This document shows, one piece after another, positions 47,443-56,020 of a DNA stretch of 64,000 bases. The stretch spans positions 1 through 64,000 of the forward strand of contig CAVVMR010000010.1 in the NCBI GenBank assembly GCA_963749515.1. Direction: 5' to 3'. The position numbers and the translations under genes were made by a program. The DNA is from Gaiellasilicea sp963749515. GTDB taxonomy: Bacteria > Actinomycetota > Thermoleophilia > Gaiellales > Gaiellaceae. The number at the start of each line of letters is the position of its first letter. Position 1 is the first letter of the stretch. The notes beneath the pieces were generated by a model, which was not told the origin of the DNA, made no database searches, and saw nothing but the letters and a program-made list of their open reading frames with translations.

Positions 47443-48261
47443 TTGAAGCTGCGCCCGCGCACGTCCCAGTTGCTCGTCCTGACAGCGTTTCTCGCCGCCG
47501 GCGTCACCGCGTTTCCGGCCCTGGCCGAGCATGCGTCAGCCGACCAGAGCTCGCCCCGGTTCCCGGGCGGGCGGTACTTCGTGATCGGATGCGGCTTCAG
47601 CCACTTCAACAACGACGACCCGATCGCGTTCTTCGGGCAGCCGGGCAAGTCGCACAACCACACCTTCATCGGCAACCGTGTCGTCGACGCTGCGACCACA
47701 CCGGAGTCGCTGCTCGGCGGCGAGTCGAGTTGCGGCGACGTCGGCGACGCGTCGGCGTACTGGGTGCCGACGCTCTTCGCCGGCCGCCGGGCGCTCCGGC
47801 CGCTCATGGCCGTCGGCTACTACGTGCGCCGGACGACCGCGCCGGTGCGGGCGTTCCCGCCCGGACTGAAGATGATCGCGGGCAACGCGAGCGCACGCCG
47901 GCCGCAGTCGCTCTCGGTCGTCGGCTGGGCGTGCGGCGGCGTCGGCGCCGAGCCGCGCTCCGCCGTGGTGCTGGCCTGCCCGCCGGACCGGTCGCTCCAC
48001 CTGCGCGCGACGTTTCCCAACTGCTGGAACGGGCGCGACCTCGACAGCGCCAACCACCAGCGCCACCTCGCGTACGCATCCGGCGGCCAGTGCCCGCGCG
48101 CCCACCCGGTCGCGCTGCCGAGCCTGGTGCTGATCTTCCTCTACCCCTCGACCGAGAGCGGCCGTCCGGTCCAGGCCTCGGGGCGCTTCGGCACGCACGC
48201 CGACTTCGTCAACGGCTGGGATCAGGAGACGCTCGAGAAGCTGGTGGCGGCCCTGAACTGA
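47443..48261 (+). CDS. Exported DUF1996 protein
   Basis: 272 residues from TTG 47443, with GGAGGG 4-9 bases upstream; GTG 47410 gives a longer leader. The signal peptide is LLVLTAFLAAGVTAFPALA. The DUF1996 blocks are FVIGCGFSHFNNDDPIAFFGQPGKSHNHTFIGNRVVDAATTPESLL, SSCGDVGDASAYWVPTLF, and HLRATFPNCWNGRDLDSANHQRHLAY. The many His and six Cys suggest a metal-binding exported fold. This domain is common in fungi and scattered in Actinobacteria, with no known activity. tRNA-Ala follows 21 bases later. Confidence 0.85.
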   Translation: MKLRPRTSQLLVLTAFLAAGVTAFPALAEHASADQSSPRFPGGRYFVIGCGFSHFNNDDPIAFFGQPGKSHNHTFIGNRVVDAATTPESLLGGESSCGDVGDASAYWVPTLFAGRRALRPLMAVGYYVRRTTAPVRAFPPGLKMIAGNASARRPQSLSVVGWACGGVGAEPRSAVVLACPPDRSLHLRATFPNCWNGRDLDSANHQRHLAYASGGQCPRAHPVALPSLVLIFLYPSTESGRPVQASGRFGTHADFVNGWDQETLEKLVAALN

Positions 48262-48282
48262 CGCGCTACAATGCGCGGCCGA

Positions 48283-48355
48283 GGGGCTATAGCTCAGCTG
48301 GGAGAGCGCCTGGATCGCACCCAGGAGGTCGGCGGTTCGAGCCCGCCTAGCTCCA
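48283..48355 (+). tRNA. tRNA-Ala(CGC)
   Basis: The 73-base cloverleaf has acceptor arms GGGGCTA and TAGCTCC, discriminator A, D arm AGCTCAGCTGGGAGAGC, anticodon stem-loop CCTGG-ATCGCAC-CCAGG (anticodon CGC) and T arm GGCGGTTCGAGCCCGCC. CCA is not encoded. Confidence 0.95.
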
Positions 48356-48450
48356 CTCCACAAAGCCCTGCGTGGGCAACTCCTACCCGTTCGCGACGCC
48401 TCTCGGCACCGATCCGATCCGTGGGATTGGAAATGCGCGAACCGGTTACA

Positions 48451-48475
48451 TGTCATGTCAGTAGGTGTCATGTCA
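48451..48475. promoter_or_regulatory. Tandem TGTCATGTCA repeats upstream of the creatininase operon
   Basis: TGTCATGTCA occurs at 48451-48460 and 48466-48475, i.e. four TGTCA half-sites with a 15-base period. They lie 31 bases before the creatininase-family start and behind no other gene, as expected for binding of a regulator in tandem. Confidence 0.5.
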
Positions 48476-48506
48476 CCGCTCCGCGTTGAGAGAGAGAGGA
48501 GGTCGG

Positions 48507-49316
48507 ATGACAGTCCTCATCGAGGAAATGACGTGGCTTCAGGTGGAGCAGGCGCTCGCGGAGGGCAAGACCACAGTCCTGCTCGCGTGCGGCGCAGTCG
48601 AGCAGCACGGCCCGCACCTGCCGATCGGGACGGACACCTACCTCGGTACCGCGATCGCGGAGCGTGCCGCCGTCCTCGCCGGTACCGCACTCGTCGCTCC
48701 CACGCTGCGGCCCGGGCTCTCGGACCATCACATGAGCTTCCCGGGCTCCTTCACGCTTCGCCCGGAGACGTTCGTCGCTGTGCTCACGGACTACTGCACG
48801 AGCCTCGCGGGGCACGGATTCGAGCGCATCGTGGTGTTCCCGTCGCACGGCGGCAACGCCGACATGATGAAAGCGCACTTCCCGTGGCTTGCGCGCAGCC
48901 TGGCCGATCGGACCGAGGTCGTGCTCTCGATGCGCCTCGGCGACGACATGCTCAGGATGGGCGAGTACCTCGCCGAGCACGGGGTGACGATCGGCCGGGC
49001 CGGTGTCCACGCTGGGTACTCGGAGACGGCGATGATGCTCGCGTACGTGCCCGAGCTCGTGCGCATGGAGCACGCTGCCCCGGGACTGACCGACGAGGCG
49101 TTCTACGCACCCGAGCAGGTTCCGCGCTCCCAGATGTCGTCGTTTCTCTATGGGATCCGGTCGCAGAGCCCGAGCGGCGTCCTCGGCGACCCGACCGGCG
49201 CCGAAGCCGAGATCGGCGAGCGCCTGTTGCAGATGGCGGCCGAGTCTCTCGTCCGAGACGTGACCGCCTCACCGGAACCGTCGAGCGGGCTGAAGGTGGT
49301 CGAGCCCGCGGTCTGA
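48507..49316 (+). CDS. Creatininase-family amidohydrolase
   Basis: 269 residues from ATG 48507, with GAGAGAGAGGAGG a few bases upstream. The metal site of the family is visible: Glu and His in CGAVEQHGPHLPIGTDT, Asp-His in LSDHHMSFPGSFTLRPETF, and His in VFPSHGGNADMM. EVVLSMRLGDDMLRMGEYLAEHG and GVHAGYSETAMMLA complete the fold. Creatininase-type enzymes open cyclic amides such as creatinine, or process peptides such as mycofactocin precursor. It heads an operon of peptide-type ABC genes, so a small peptide or cyclic amide substrate is likely. Confidence 0.88.
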   Translation: MTVLIEEMTWLQVEQALAEGKTTVLLACGAVEQHGPHLPIGTDTYLGTAIAERAAVLAGTALVAPTLRPGLSDHHMSFPGSFTLRPETFVAVLTDYCTSLAGHGFERIVVFPSHGGNADMMKAHFPWLARSLADRTEVVLSMRLGDDMLRMGEYLAEHGVTIGRAGVHAGYSETAMMLAYVPELVRMEHAAPGLTDEAFYAPEQVPRSQMSSFLYGIRSQSPSGVLGDPTGAEAEIGERLLQMAAESLVRDVTASPEPSSGLKVVEPAV

Positions 49317-49344
49317 CCTGATAGTGCAAGAAGGAGGATGGGGG

Positions 49345-50910
49345 ATGAGCAGGGATTGGACACGACTGGCCATGTCGGCCGTCCTCGCGGCGGCGGCGCT
49401 GATGCTGGGGGCGTGCGGCGGCGACGACAACGAGGCCACAGGCACGGGCACGACGTCGACGGGTGAGCAGGCGAACATTCCGGCGGAGGCCGTCGTGGCG
49501 CAGGGTGTGGACCCGACGACCATGGACCCGCAGAATCAGCGCGAGACGCCCACGGTCAACGTGCTCCGGCACCTCTACGACCCGCTGCTCGAGCGCGACC
49601 CCGACGAGCCGACCAAGTTCAGCCCCGTCCTCGCGACGAGCTGGAAGCAGGTCAACCCGACCACGTGGGAGTTCACGCTCCGCGAAGGTGTCGAGTTCGC
49701 CGGCGGTGAGAGCTTCGACGGGGAGACCGCCGTGTACAACGTGGAGCGCGTCTCCGGTCTGCTGAAAGGGCAGGAAGCACCTCTGCTCGCCTACCAATTC
49801 GAGTCGATCAAAGGCGTCGAGGCCGTCGACGCGACGACGCTACGGATCACGACGGACTATCCGGATCCGCTCTTCCTCGGTCGCATGGCGTCCCTGATGA
49901 TGGTGCCGAACGGCGGCGGCCAGGAGCTTGCGTCGAAGCCGAACGGCACAGGCCCGTACGAGCTGGTCCGGTGGAACCGCAACAACGAAGTCGTGATGAA
50001 GGCGAAGCCGAGCTACTTCCTCGGCGCGCCGAAGGTGACCGAGGTCACGTTCAAGACGATGCCCGATGCTTCGGCGCGGCTCGCGGCCATCCAGACCGGG
50101 GACGTCGACATCATCACGAACGTACCGCCGGACAACATCGCAGAGGTCGAATCGGGCGGAAACGCAACGGTTGAGTCGGTGCCGAGCGCCCGGGTCGCGT
50201 CGATCTGGCTGAACACCCTGGACAGCGAGCCGCTCGCCAAGAAGGAGGTTCGCCAGGCGCTCAATTACGCAATCGACAAGGAGTCCATCGTCGAGAACGT
50301 CATGAGCGGCTATGCGACGCCGGTCGCGACCTTCGCGCCCGACTACTTCGTCGGCCATACCGCGGAGCTCGAGCCGTACGCGTTCGACCAGGACAAGGCG
50401 AAGCAGTTGCTCGCCGATGCCGGTTACGCCGACGGCTTCCCCATGACGCTGATGGTGCCGCGCGGGCGCTACCTGCTCGGCGAAGAGGTCGTTCAGGCCG
50501 TCGTCGACCAGCTCGGCGACGTCGGCATCGACGCCAAGATCCAGGCGGTCGAATTCGGAGTCTTCGCCAAGGCGACGCAGGAGCGCAAGATCCCTGAAGC
50601 CTTCTACGCGGCGTGGGGGAACGCCTTCTTCGACTCGCTCGACGAGCTCCAGGTCGCGGTCCTCTCGGGCACGAAGGGCTTCTCCTGGTACTCGAACAAG
50701 GCGGTTGACGCCAAGATCAACGCGGCCGCTCAGGCGGCGGACGCCGAGACCCACGAGCAGGCGCTGCAGGAGGCGGAGCGGCTGATCTACGACGACCCGC
50801 CGTTCATCTACCTCTACGCCTACAAGGACACCTACGGCGTCTCCGACGGGCTGCCGTGGAAGCCTCGAAGCGACGAGCAGATCTACCTCTACGAGGTCGG
50901 CAGCAGCTAA
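49345..50910 (+). CDS. Family-5 ABC substrate-binding lipoprotein (peptide/nickel type)
   Basis: 521 residues from ATG 49345, with AAGGAGG six bases upstream. The lipoprotein signal ends in the lipobox LGAC-GGDD, followed by a Thr/Gly-rich linker. Family-5 fold landmarks are VDPTTMDPQNQRETPTVNVLRHLYDPLLE, TWEFTLREGVEFAGGESFDGETAVYNVERV, NGTGPYELVRWNRNNEVVMKA, and EVRQALNYAIDKESIVENVMSG. It binds oligopeptides or similar solutes outside the cell and feeds the permease encoded next. One of two such receptors in the cluster. Confidence 0.93.
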   Translation: MSRDWTRLAMSAVLAAAALMLGACGGDDNEATGTGTTSTGEQANIPAEAVVAQGVDPTTMDPQNQRETPTVNVLRHLYDPLLERDPDEPTKFSPVLATSWKQVNPTTWEFTLREGVEFAGGESFDGETAVYNVERVSGLLKGQEAPLLAYQFESIKGVEAVDATTLRITTDYPDPLFLGRMASLMMVPNGGGQELASKPNGTGPYELVRWNRNNEVVMKAKPSYFLGAPKVTEVTFKTMPDASARLAAIQTGDVDIITNVPPDNIAEVESGGNATVESVPSARVASIWLNTLDSEPLAKKEVRQALNYAIDKESIVENVMSGYATPVATFAPDYFVGHTAELEPYAFDQDKAKQLLADAGYADGFPMTLMVPRGRYLLGEEVVQAVVDQLGDVGIDAKIQAVEFGVFAKATQERKIPEAFYAAWGNAFFDSLDELQVAVLSGTKGFSWYSNKAVDAKINAAAQAADAETHEQALQEAERLIYDDPPFIYLYAYKDTYGVSDGLPWKPRSDEQIYLYEVGSS

Positions 50911-50912
50911 AG

Positions 50913-51833
50913 GTGGCTCGATACGCGATTGGCCGGCTGCTCCAGGCAGTACTCGTCCTGTGGCTGCTGACGGTGATCGTCTTCGCGATCTCCCGCATCT
51001 CCGGGAGCCCGGTCGACTTGATCGTGCCGCTGGGAGCAGGGCCTGAGACACGCGAGCGGTTGATCGAGGAGTTCGGCCTCGATCAACCGCTCCACGTCCA
51101 GTACGTCAAGTTTCTCGGCAACGCGTTGCAGGGCGACTTCGGGCAGTCGATCCGCTTCCAGGCGCCCGCGCTCGAGCTCGTCCTCGATCGGCTTCCCGCG
51201 ACCCTGAAGCTCGCCGGCGCAGCGCTACTGCTCGCGATCGTCGTCGGCATCCCGCTCGGGATGCTCGGAGCGGTCGCGCACGGGCGGCGGGCCGATCACG
51301 TCGTCACCGCATTCCTCACGGTCGGACAGGCAACCCCGTCCTTCTGGCTCGGGATCCTGCTCATCCTCTTCCTGGGCGTGAAGCTCGGGCTGCTGCCGAT
51401 CGCGGGCGACCAGGGGTTCGAGTCGCTGATCATGCCCGCGGTTGCGCTCAGCATCGTCCCGCTCGTCACGGTCGCGAGGCTGACACGCTCCAGCATGATC
51501 GGCGTCCTGCGTGAGGACTACGTCCGCACCGCGCGCGCCAAGGGGCTCCGCAGTCGGCGGGTTCTCTACCGGCACGCGGCGCCGAACGGTTTGATGCCCG
51601 TCGTCACGATCGTCGGCATCAGCCTCGCCGAGCTCGTCAGCGGGGCCGTGATCACGGAACAGGTCTTCTCGTGGCCGGGCATCGGGCGCCTGGCCGTCGA
51701 GTCGATCAACGCCCGGGACTTCCCCGTCGTGCAGGCAGTGACGATCGTCGCCGCGACGGGGATCGTGCTTTCGAGCCTGCTGGTCGACTTCGTCCAGATC
51801 GCGACCGACCCGCGCGTGCGGGACGACCTATGA
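50913..51833 (+). CDS. Peptide-type ABC transporter permease (DppB family), first copy
   Basis: 306 residues from GTG 50913, two bases after the binding-protein stop. The six-helix DppB topology starts RYAIGRLLQAVLVLWLLTVIVFAISRISG. It includes LRLDQPLHVQY-like EEFGLDQPLHVQYVKFLGNALQGDFGQSI and the EAA loop with YVRTARAKGLRSRRVLYRHAAPNGLMPVV. It is coupled (ATGA) to the DppC-type permease. It lacks adjacent ATPases of its own. Confidence 0.93.
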   Translation: MARYAIGRLLQAVLVLWLLTVIVFAISRISGSPVDLIVPLGAGPETRERLIEEFGLDQPLHVQYVKFLGNALQGDFGQSIRFQAPALELVLDRLPATLKLAGAALLLAIVVGIPLGMLGAVAHGRRADHVVTAFLTVGQATPSFWLGILLILFLGVKLGLLPIAGDQGFESLIMPAVALSIVPLVTVARLTRSSMIGVLREDYVRTARAKGLRSRRVLYRHAAPNGLMPVVTIVGISLAELVSGAVITEQVFSWPGIGRLAVESINARDFPVVQAVTIVAATGIVLSSLLVDFVQIATDPRVRDDL

Positions 51834-52726
51834 CCGACGTCGCCGCCGAGCTCGATGCAGTCTCCCTTCGCCCTTCCGGTCTGCGGCATCACGTGCGGGC
51901 GTTCGCACGGACGTACCCCGCAGGCGCCGTGGGCGGCGTGCTGCTGCTCGTGTTCATCGCTGCCGCCGGTGCCGCGTTTTTCGTCCAGGACCCGGCGTAT
52001 GACAACGACCTCGTCAACCGACTCCAGCCGCCTGCCTGGAGCGGTGGTGGCGCCGACCACCTGCTCGGCACCGACTCGCTCGGCCGCGACGTCGGCGCCC
52101 GGATCCTCATCGCGATGCGGATCTCGCTGCTCGTCGCGGCGGCATCGGTGCTGGTCGCGGGAGTCGTCGGCGTCACTCTCGGACTGCTCTCGGGATTCGC
52201 CGGGCGTAAGGTCGACGCGGTGATCATGCGGGCGACCGACACGATGCTCGCCGTCCCCATCGTCTTGCTCGCGATCACCGTGATGACGGTGCTCGAGCCC
52301 GGGATCTCGAGCCTCGTGTTCGTGATCGCGCTCACGCAGTGGATGACGTACGCGCGTGTCATCCGAGCCGAGACGCTCGCGGTCAAGCAGGAGCTGTACG
52401 TCTTCGCGGCGGAGGCCGCCGGCTCCCGTACCCGCCGGACGCTCGTCAAGCACGTGTTGCCCCAGGTGCTCCCATCTGCGATCGCGCTCGCCACGCTGAA
52501 CGTCTCCTTCGTGATCCTGCTCGAGGCAGGGCTGAGCTTCCTCGGCCTCGGCGTTCAGCTGCCGGACCCGTCGCTGGGCTCGCTGCTGAACGAGGGGCGG
52601 CAGTACGTGAACCGCGCGTCGTGGCTCGCGATCTATCCCGGCATCGCGCTCCTGCTGCTCGTCCTCTCGATCAACCTCTTTGGTGACGGACTACGTGCCT
52701 ACCTCGACCCGGAGACCCGAAAGTGA
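51830..52726 (+). CDS. Peptide-type ABC transporter permease (DppC family), first copy
   Basis: 298 residues from ATG 51830. An ~45-residue N-terminus leads to a first helix (AGAVGGVLLLVFIAAAGAAFF). The hallmarks are LLGTDSLGRDVGARILIAMRISLLVA and the EAA loop YVFAAEAAGSRTRRTLVKHVLPQVLPSAI, ending GLGVQLPDPSLGSLLNEG. It pairs with the DppB-type protein before it. Its last codons overlap the M20 peptidase GTG start, so uptake and hydrolysis are coupled at translation. Confidence 0.93.
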   Translation: MTDVAAELDAVSLRPSGLRHHVRAFARTYPAGAVGGVLLLVFIAAAGAAFFVQDPAYDNDLVNRLQPPAWSGGGADHLLGTDSLGRDVGARILIAMRISLLVAAASVLVAGVVGVTLGLLSGFAGRKVDAVIMRATDTMLAVPIVLLAITVMTVLEPGISSLVFVIALTQWMTYARVIRAETLAVKQELYVFAAEAAGSRTRRTLVKHVLPQVLPSAIALATLNVSFVILLEAGLSFLGLGVQLPDPSLGSLLNEGRQYVNRASWLAIYPGIALLLLVLSINLFGDGLRAYLDPETRK

Positions 52727-54102
52727 CCGATCCGCTCGCGTTCCTGGAGCAGCATCGCGACCGCCATCTCGGCGAGCTCGCCGACCTGCTGCGCATCCCC
52801 AGCATCAGCACCCTCGAGCGACACGCACCAGACGTGCGCGCAGCCGCCGGCTATCTCGCGGAGCGATTCCGCGCGATCGGCCTCGAGCACGTCGAGCTCG
52901 TCGAGACCGAGGGAAACCCGATCGTCTACGGCGACTGGCTGCACGCCGGCCCGGAGGCGCCGACTGCACTTCTCTATGGCCACTACGACGTGCAGCCTGC
53001 CGACCCGCTGGCGCTCTGGGAGTCGCCGCCGTTCGAGCCGACGATCCGGGACGAGCGCCTGTACGCGCGCGGCGCCTCGGACAACAAGGGGCCGATGTAC
53101 GTCAACGTCGCCGCGCTCGACGCGCTGCTCTCGACCACTGGGAAGCTCCCGGTGAACCTGCGGTTCATCGTCGAGGGAGAGGAGGAGCTGCGGGCGGACA
53201 TGCTCGACGCGTTCCTCCGCTCGGACGAGCGCCTTCGCGACGTGGACGTGGCCGTGATCTCGGACTCGGCGCAGTACGCGGACGGGGTGCCCGGGATCCC
53301 GATCGGGCTGCGCGGCATGGCCGCTCTCGAGTTCACGGTTCGCACGGGGCAGACCGACCTCCACTCAGGCACCTACGGCGGCGTCGCGGCGAACGCCCTC
53401 CACGTCATGGCCGAGCTCCTCGCCACGCTCCGCGGCCCAGACGGCACCATCGCCGTCCGCGGGTTCTACGAGCCCGTTCGGGCGCCCTCGCAGGAGGAGC
53501 TCGAGTCGTGGCGCGAGCTGCCCTTCGACGAGGCGCAGCTTGGTGACGCGCGCTCCGGCGAGCTCGAGTTCAGCCCGCTCGAGCGACTGTGGTCGCGGCC
53601 GACGCTGGACGTGCACGGCATCTGGGGCGGCTTCATGGACGAGGGGATCAAGACCGTCATCCCCTGCGAAGCGCACGCGAAGCTCTCGTGCCGCCTCGTT
53701 CCCGACCAGGAGCCGGCGCAGGTGATCGAGCAGGTCGTCGCGCAACTGCGGGAGAACGTGCCCAAAGGGGTCGAGCTCCAGGTGGACTGGACCCTGGCCG
53801 GCTGCCCGCCGTTCGTCGCGAGCACGAGCCACCCCGCCGTACGGGCGGCGCGCGAAGCCCTCGAGGACGCGTACGGCCGCGAGCCGGTCATCTTCCGAAC
53901 GGGTTGGTCGGTTCCGGTCACCGAGATGCTGCAGCGACACCTCGGGGTCGAGGCGCTCCTGTTGGGGTTCGGCCACCCGGACGAGCGCCACCACGCACCG
54001 AACGAGTTCCTGCGCCTCTCGGGCTTCGATCTCGGCGCGCGCACGATGGTGAGCTTCTGGCCGCGACTTGCGGAGGAACTTACTATCGAGCCCTCGCCGT
54101 GA
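52723..54102 (+). CDS. M20-family metallodipeptidase
   Basis: 459 residues from GTG 52723. Catalytic and zinc residues are present: GHYDVQP (His and Asp), ARGASDNKGP (bridging Asp), IVEGEEELRADM (general-base Glu and zinc Glu), SDSAQYADG and the terminal His in HHAPNEFLRL. The lid domain carries AALEFTVRTGQTDLHSGTYGGVAANALHVM. The closest type is the carnosinase/cytosolic dipeptidase (CNDP-like) group. It would hydrolyse imported dipeptides in the cytoplasm. It sits between two permease pairs. Confidence 0.92.
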   Translation: MTDPLAFLEQHRDRHLGELADLLRIPSISTLERHAPDVRAAAGYLAERFRAIGLEHVELVETEGNPIVYGDWLHAGPEAPTALLYGHYDVQPADPLALWESPPFEPTIRDERLYARGASDNKGPMYVNVAALDALLSTTGKLPVNLRFIVEGEEELRADMLDAFLRSDERLRDVDVAVISDSAQYADGVPGIPIGLRGMAALEFTVRTGQTDLHSGTYGGVAANALHVMAELLATLRGPDGTIAVRGFYEPVRAPSQEELESWRELPFDEAQLGDARSGELEFSPLERLWSRPTLDVHGIWGGFMDEGIKTVIPCEAHAKLSCRLVPDQEPAQVIEQVVAQLRENVPKGVELQVDWTLAGCPPFVASTSHPAVRAAREALEDAYGREPVIFRTGWSVPVTEMLQRHLGVEALLLGFGHPDERHHAPNEFLRLSGFDLGARTMVSFWPRLAEELTIEPSP

Positions 54103-55142
54103 GATTCCCGCGCGTCCCGGCTCCGCCCTTCGCCCGCTTTCTCCTCCGGCGCGCGGCGGCGCTCGTCCTGCTCGCTCTCGGCATCACGCTCGTCGCGTTC
54201 GCCTTCACGCAGATCGTGCCCGGCGACCCGGTGGCCGCGAATCTCGGGGAGCAGGCGGCCGCCGATCCTGCAGCGGTACAGGCGTTCAAGGAGCGCTACG
54301 GGCTCGACGAGCCGGTCCCCGTCCAGTACTGGCGCTACCTGACGAACCTGCTGCACGGCGACCTGGGGGAGTCGCTTCAGGATCACCAGCCCGTCCGGAA
54401 GAACCTCGCAACGTATGTGCCTGCGACTGCGGAGCTCGCGATCCTCTCCACGCTGATCGCAATCCTGGTCGGTGTCACATTCGGTGTCGTCGCCGCGGTC
54501 CGCTGGAACCGGCCCACCGACCATCTCCTGCGGGTCGTCTCGCTCGCGGGAATCTCGATGCCCACCTTCTGGGTCGCGCTCGTCGCTCTGTACGTCTTCT
54601 TCTTCCGCCTGGGCTGGTTTCCCGGCGGTGACCGGCTCGACCCGAGCCTCGTGGCGCCGCCGCACAAGACGGGCGCGTTCACGGTCGACGCCATGCTGGC
54701 CGGCCAGTGGCACACGGCCTGGAATGCCTTCCACCATCTGATCCTCCCGGCGCTCGTCCTCGCCGCGTACAACGTGGGCCTGCTGACCCGCTACACGCGC
54801 TCGGCGGTCCTCGAGGTGATCCGGAACGACTACGTCCGCGCAGCCCGAGCGAAAGGGCTGCCCGAGGCAACCGTGCTCGTCCGCCACGTCCTCCGCGCCG
54901 CGCTTCCCTCGGTCGTGACGGTGATCGGGCTCATCTTCGCGAACGTCCTGACCGGAACCGTCCTCGTCGAGACGATCTTCGCCTGGCCCGGGATCGGTCA
55001 GTACGCCTACCGCAGCGCGGTGACGCTCGACCTTCCGTCGATCATGGGCGTCAGCCTCTTCGTGGCTGTCGTCTACGTCACGATCAACTTCGTCGTCGAC
55101 GTGCTCTACGGCGTGATCGACCCGAGGATCCGCGTCACGTGA
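54099..55142 (+). CDS. Peptide-type ABC transporter permease (DppB family), second copy
   Basis: 347 residues from GTG 54099, coupled to the M20 stop. It is longer than the first copy and has an insertion before the EAA loop (FPGGDRLDPSLVAPPHKTGAFTVDAMLAGQWHTAWNAFHHL). Hallmarks are LVAFAFTQIVPGDPVAANLG, YGLDEPVPVQYWRYLTNLLHGDLGESL and YVRAARAKGLPEATVLVRHVLRAALPSVV. The two DppB copies are clearly diverged, so they do not reflect a recent duplication. Confidence 0.93.
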   Translation: MRFPRVPAPPFARFLLRRAAALVLLALGITLVAFAFTQIVPGDPVAANLGEQAAADPAAVQAFKERYGLDEPVPVQYWRYLTNLLHGDLGESLQDHQPVRKNLATYVPATAELAILSTLIAILVGVTFGVVAAVRWNRPTDHLLRVVSLAGISMPTFWVALVALYVFFFRLGWFPGGDRLDPSLVAPPHKTGAFTVDAMLAGQWHTAWNAFHHLILPALVLAAYNVGLLTRYTRSAVLEVIRNDYVRAARAKGLPEATVLVRHVLRAALPSVVTVIGLIFANVLTGTVLVETIFAWPGIGQYAYRSAVTLDLPSIMGVSLFVAVVYVTINFVVDVLYGVIDPRIRVT

Positions 55143-56020
55143 GCACCACCGTCGTCGAGGAGAAGGCCCGCGCCCGCTGGCTGCCGCGGTGGTCGCAAGC
55201 ACGGCGGCAGCCGCTGACCGTCGCCGGCGCGACGATCGCCGTCGTCTGGCTGCTCGTCGCGGCCTTCGCCCCGCTCGTCGCGCCCTACGACCCGCTCGAG
55301 CAGGCGTTCACGCCCTTCGCGTCGCCCTCGGCCGACCACCTGTTCGGCACGGACGAGCTGGGCCGCGACGTCTTCTCTCGAGTCGTCTACGGCGCCCGCA
55401 TCTCCCTGCCGCTCGGCCTGCTTCTGGTCGTGCTCGCCTCGACCATCGGCGGAGTTCTCGGAGCGCTCGCAGGCTATTTCCGCGGCTGGGTCGACGGGGC
55501 CGTGATGCGCACCGCCGACCTCGTCTTCGCGTTCCCGGCGATCATCCTGGCGATGGTCGTGACCGCGGCGCTGGGACGCGGCCTCACGAACGCCGTGCTC
55601 GCGCTCGTCATCGTCGCCTGGCCGTCCTACGCGCGCGTCGTGCGCAGTCTCGTCCTCTCGGTCGGCGAGTCCGAGTACGTCTGGGCGACCCGGCTGCTCG
55701 GAGCATCGTCCCGGCGCGCCCTCGTGCGCGACGTGCTTCCGAACGTCGTCGGGCCGGTGCTGGTGCTCGCGACCCTCGACGTCGGCAACGCCATCCTGCT
55801 GCTGTCCGGGCTCTCGTTCCTCGGCCTCGGCGCCCAGCCGCCGGCGGCGGAGTGGGGCTCGATGGTGGCCACCGGCACGCAGTACTTCCAGTTCTGGTGG
55901 ATGGGGACGTTCCCCGGCCTCGCGATCTTCACCGCGGTGCTCGCCTTCAACTTCATCGGCGACAGCCTCCGCGACGTCTTCGATCCCCGAACCGCGCGCG
56001 AGTCGAGGGAGCGGCTGTGA
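55139..56020 (+). CDS. Peptide-type ABC transporter permease (DppC family), second copy
   Basis: 293 residues from GTG 55139, overlapping the DppB-like stop. Landmarks are PLVAPYDPLEQAFTPFASPSADHLFGTDELGRDVFSRVVYGARISLPLG, the EAA loop YVWATRLLGASSRRALVRDVLPNVVGPVLV and the C-terminal GAQPPAAEWGSMVATGTQYF. It forms the second translocation pore with the DppB-type protein before it. It overlaps the DppD ATPase gene. Confidence 0.93.
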   Translation: MSTTVVEEKARARWLPRWSQARRQPLTVAGATIAVVWLLVAAFAPLVAPYDPLEQAFTPFASPSADHLFGTDELGRDVFSRVVYGARISLPLGLLLVVLASTIGGVLGALAGYFRGWVDGAVMRTADLVFAFPAIILAMVVTAALGRGLTNAVLALVIVAWPSYARVVRSLVLSVGESEYVWATRLLGASSRRALVRDVLPNVVGPVLVLATLDVGNAILLLSGLSFLGLGAQPPAAEWGSMVATGTQYFQFWWMGTFPGLAIFTAVLAFNFIGDSLRDVFDPRTARESRERL

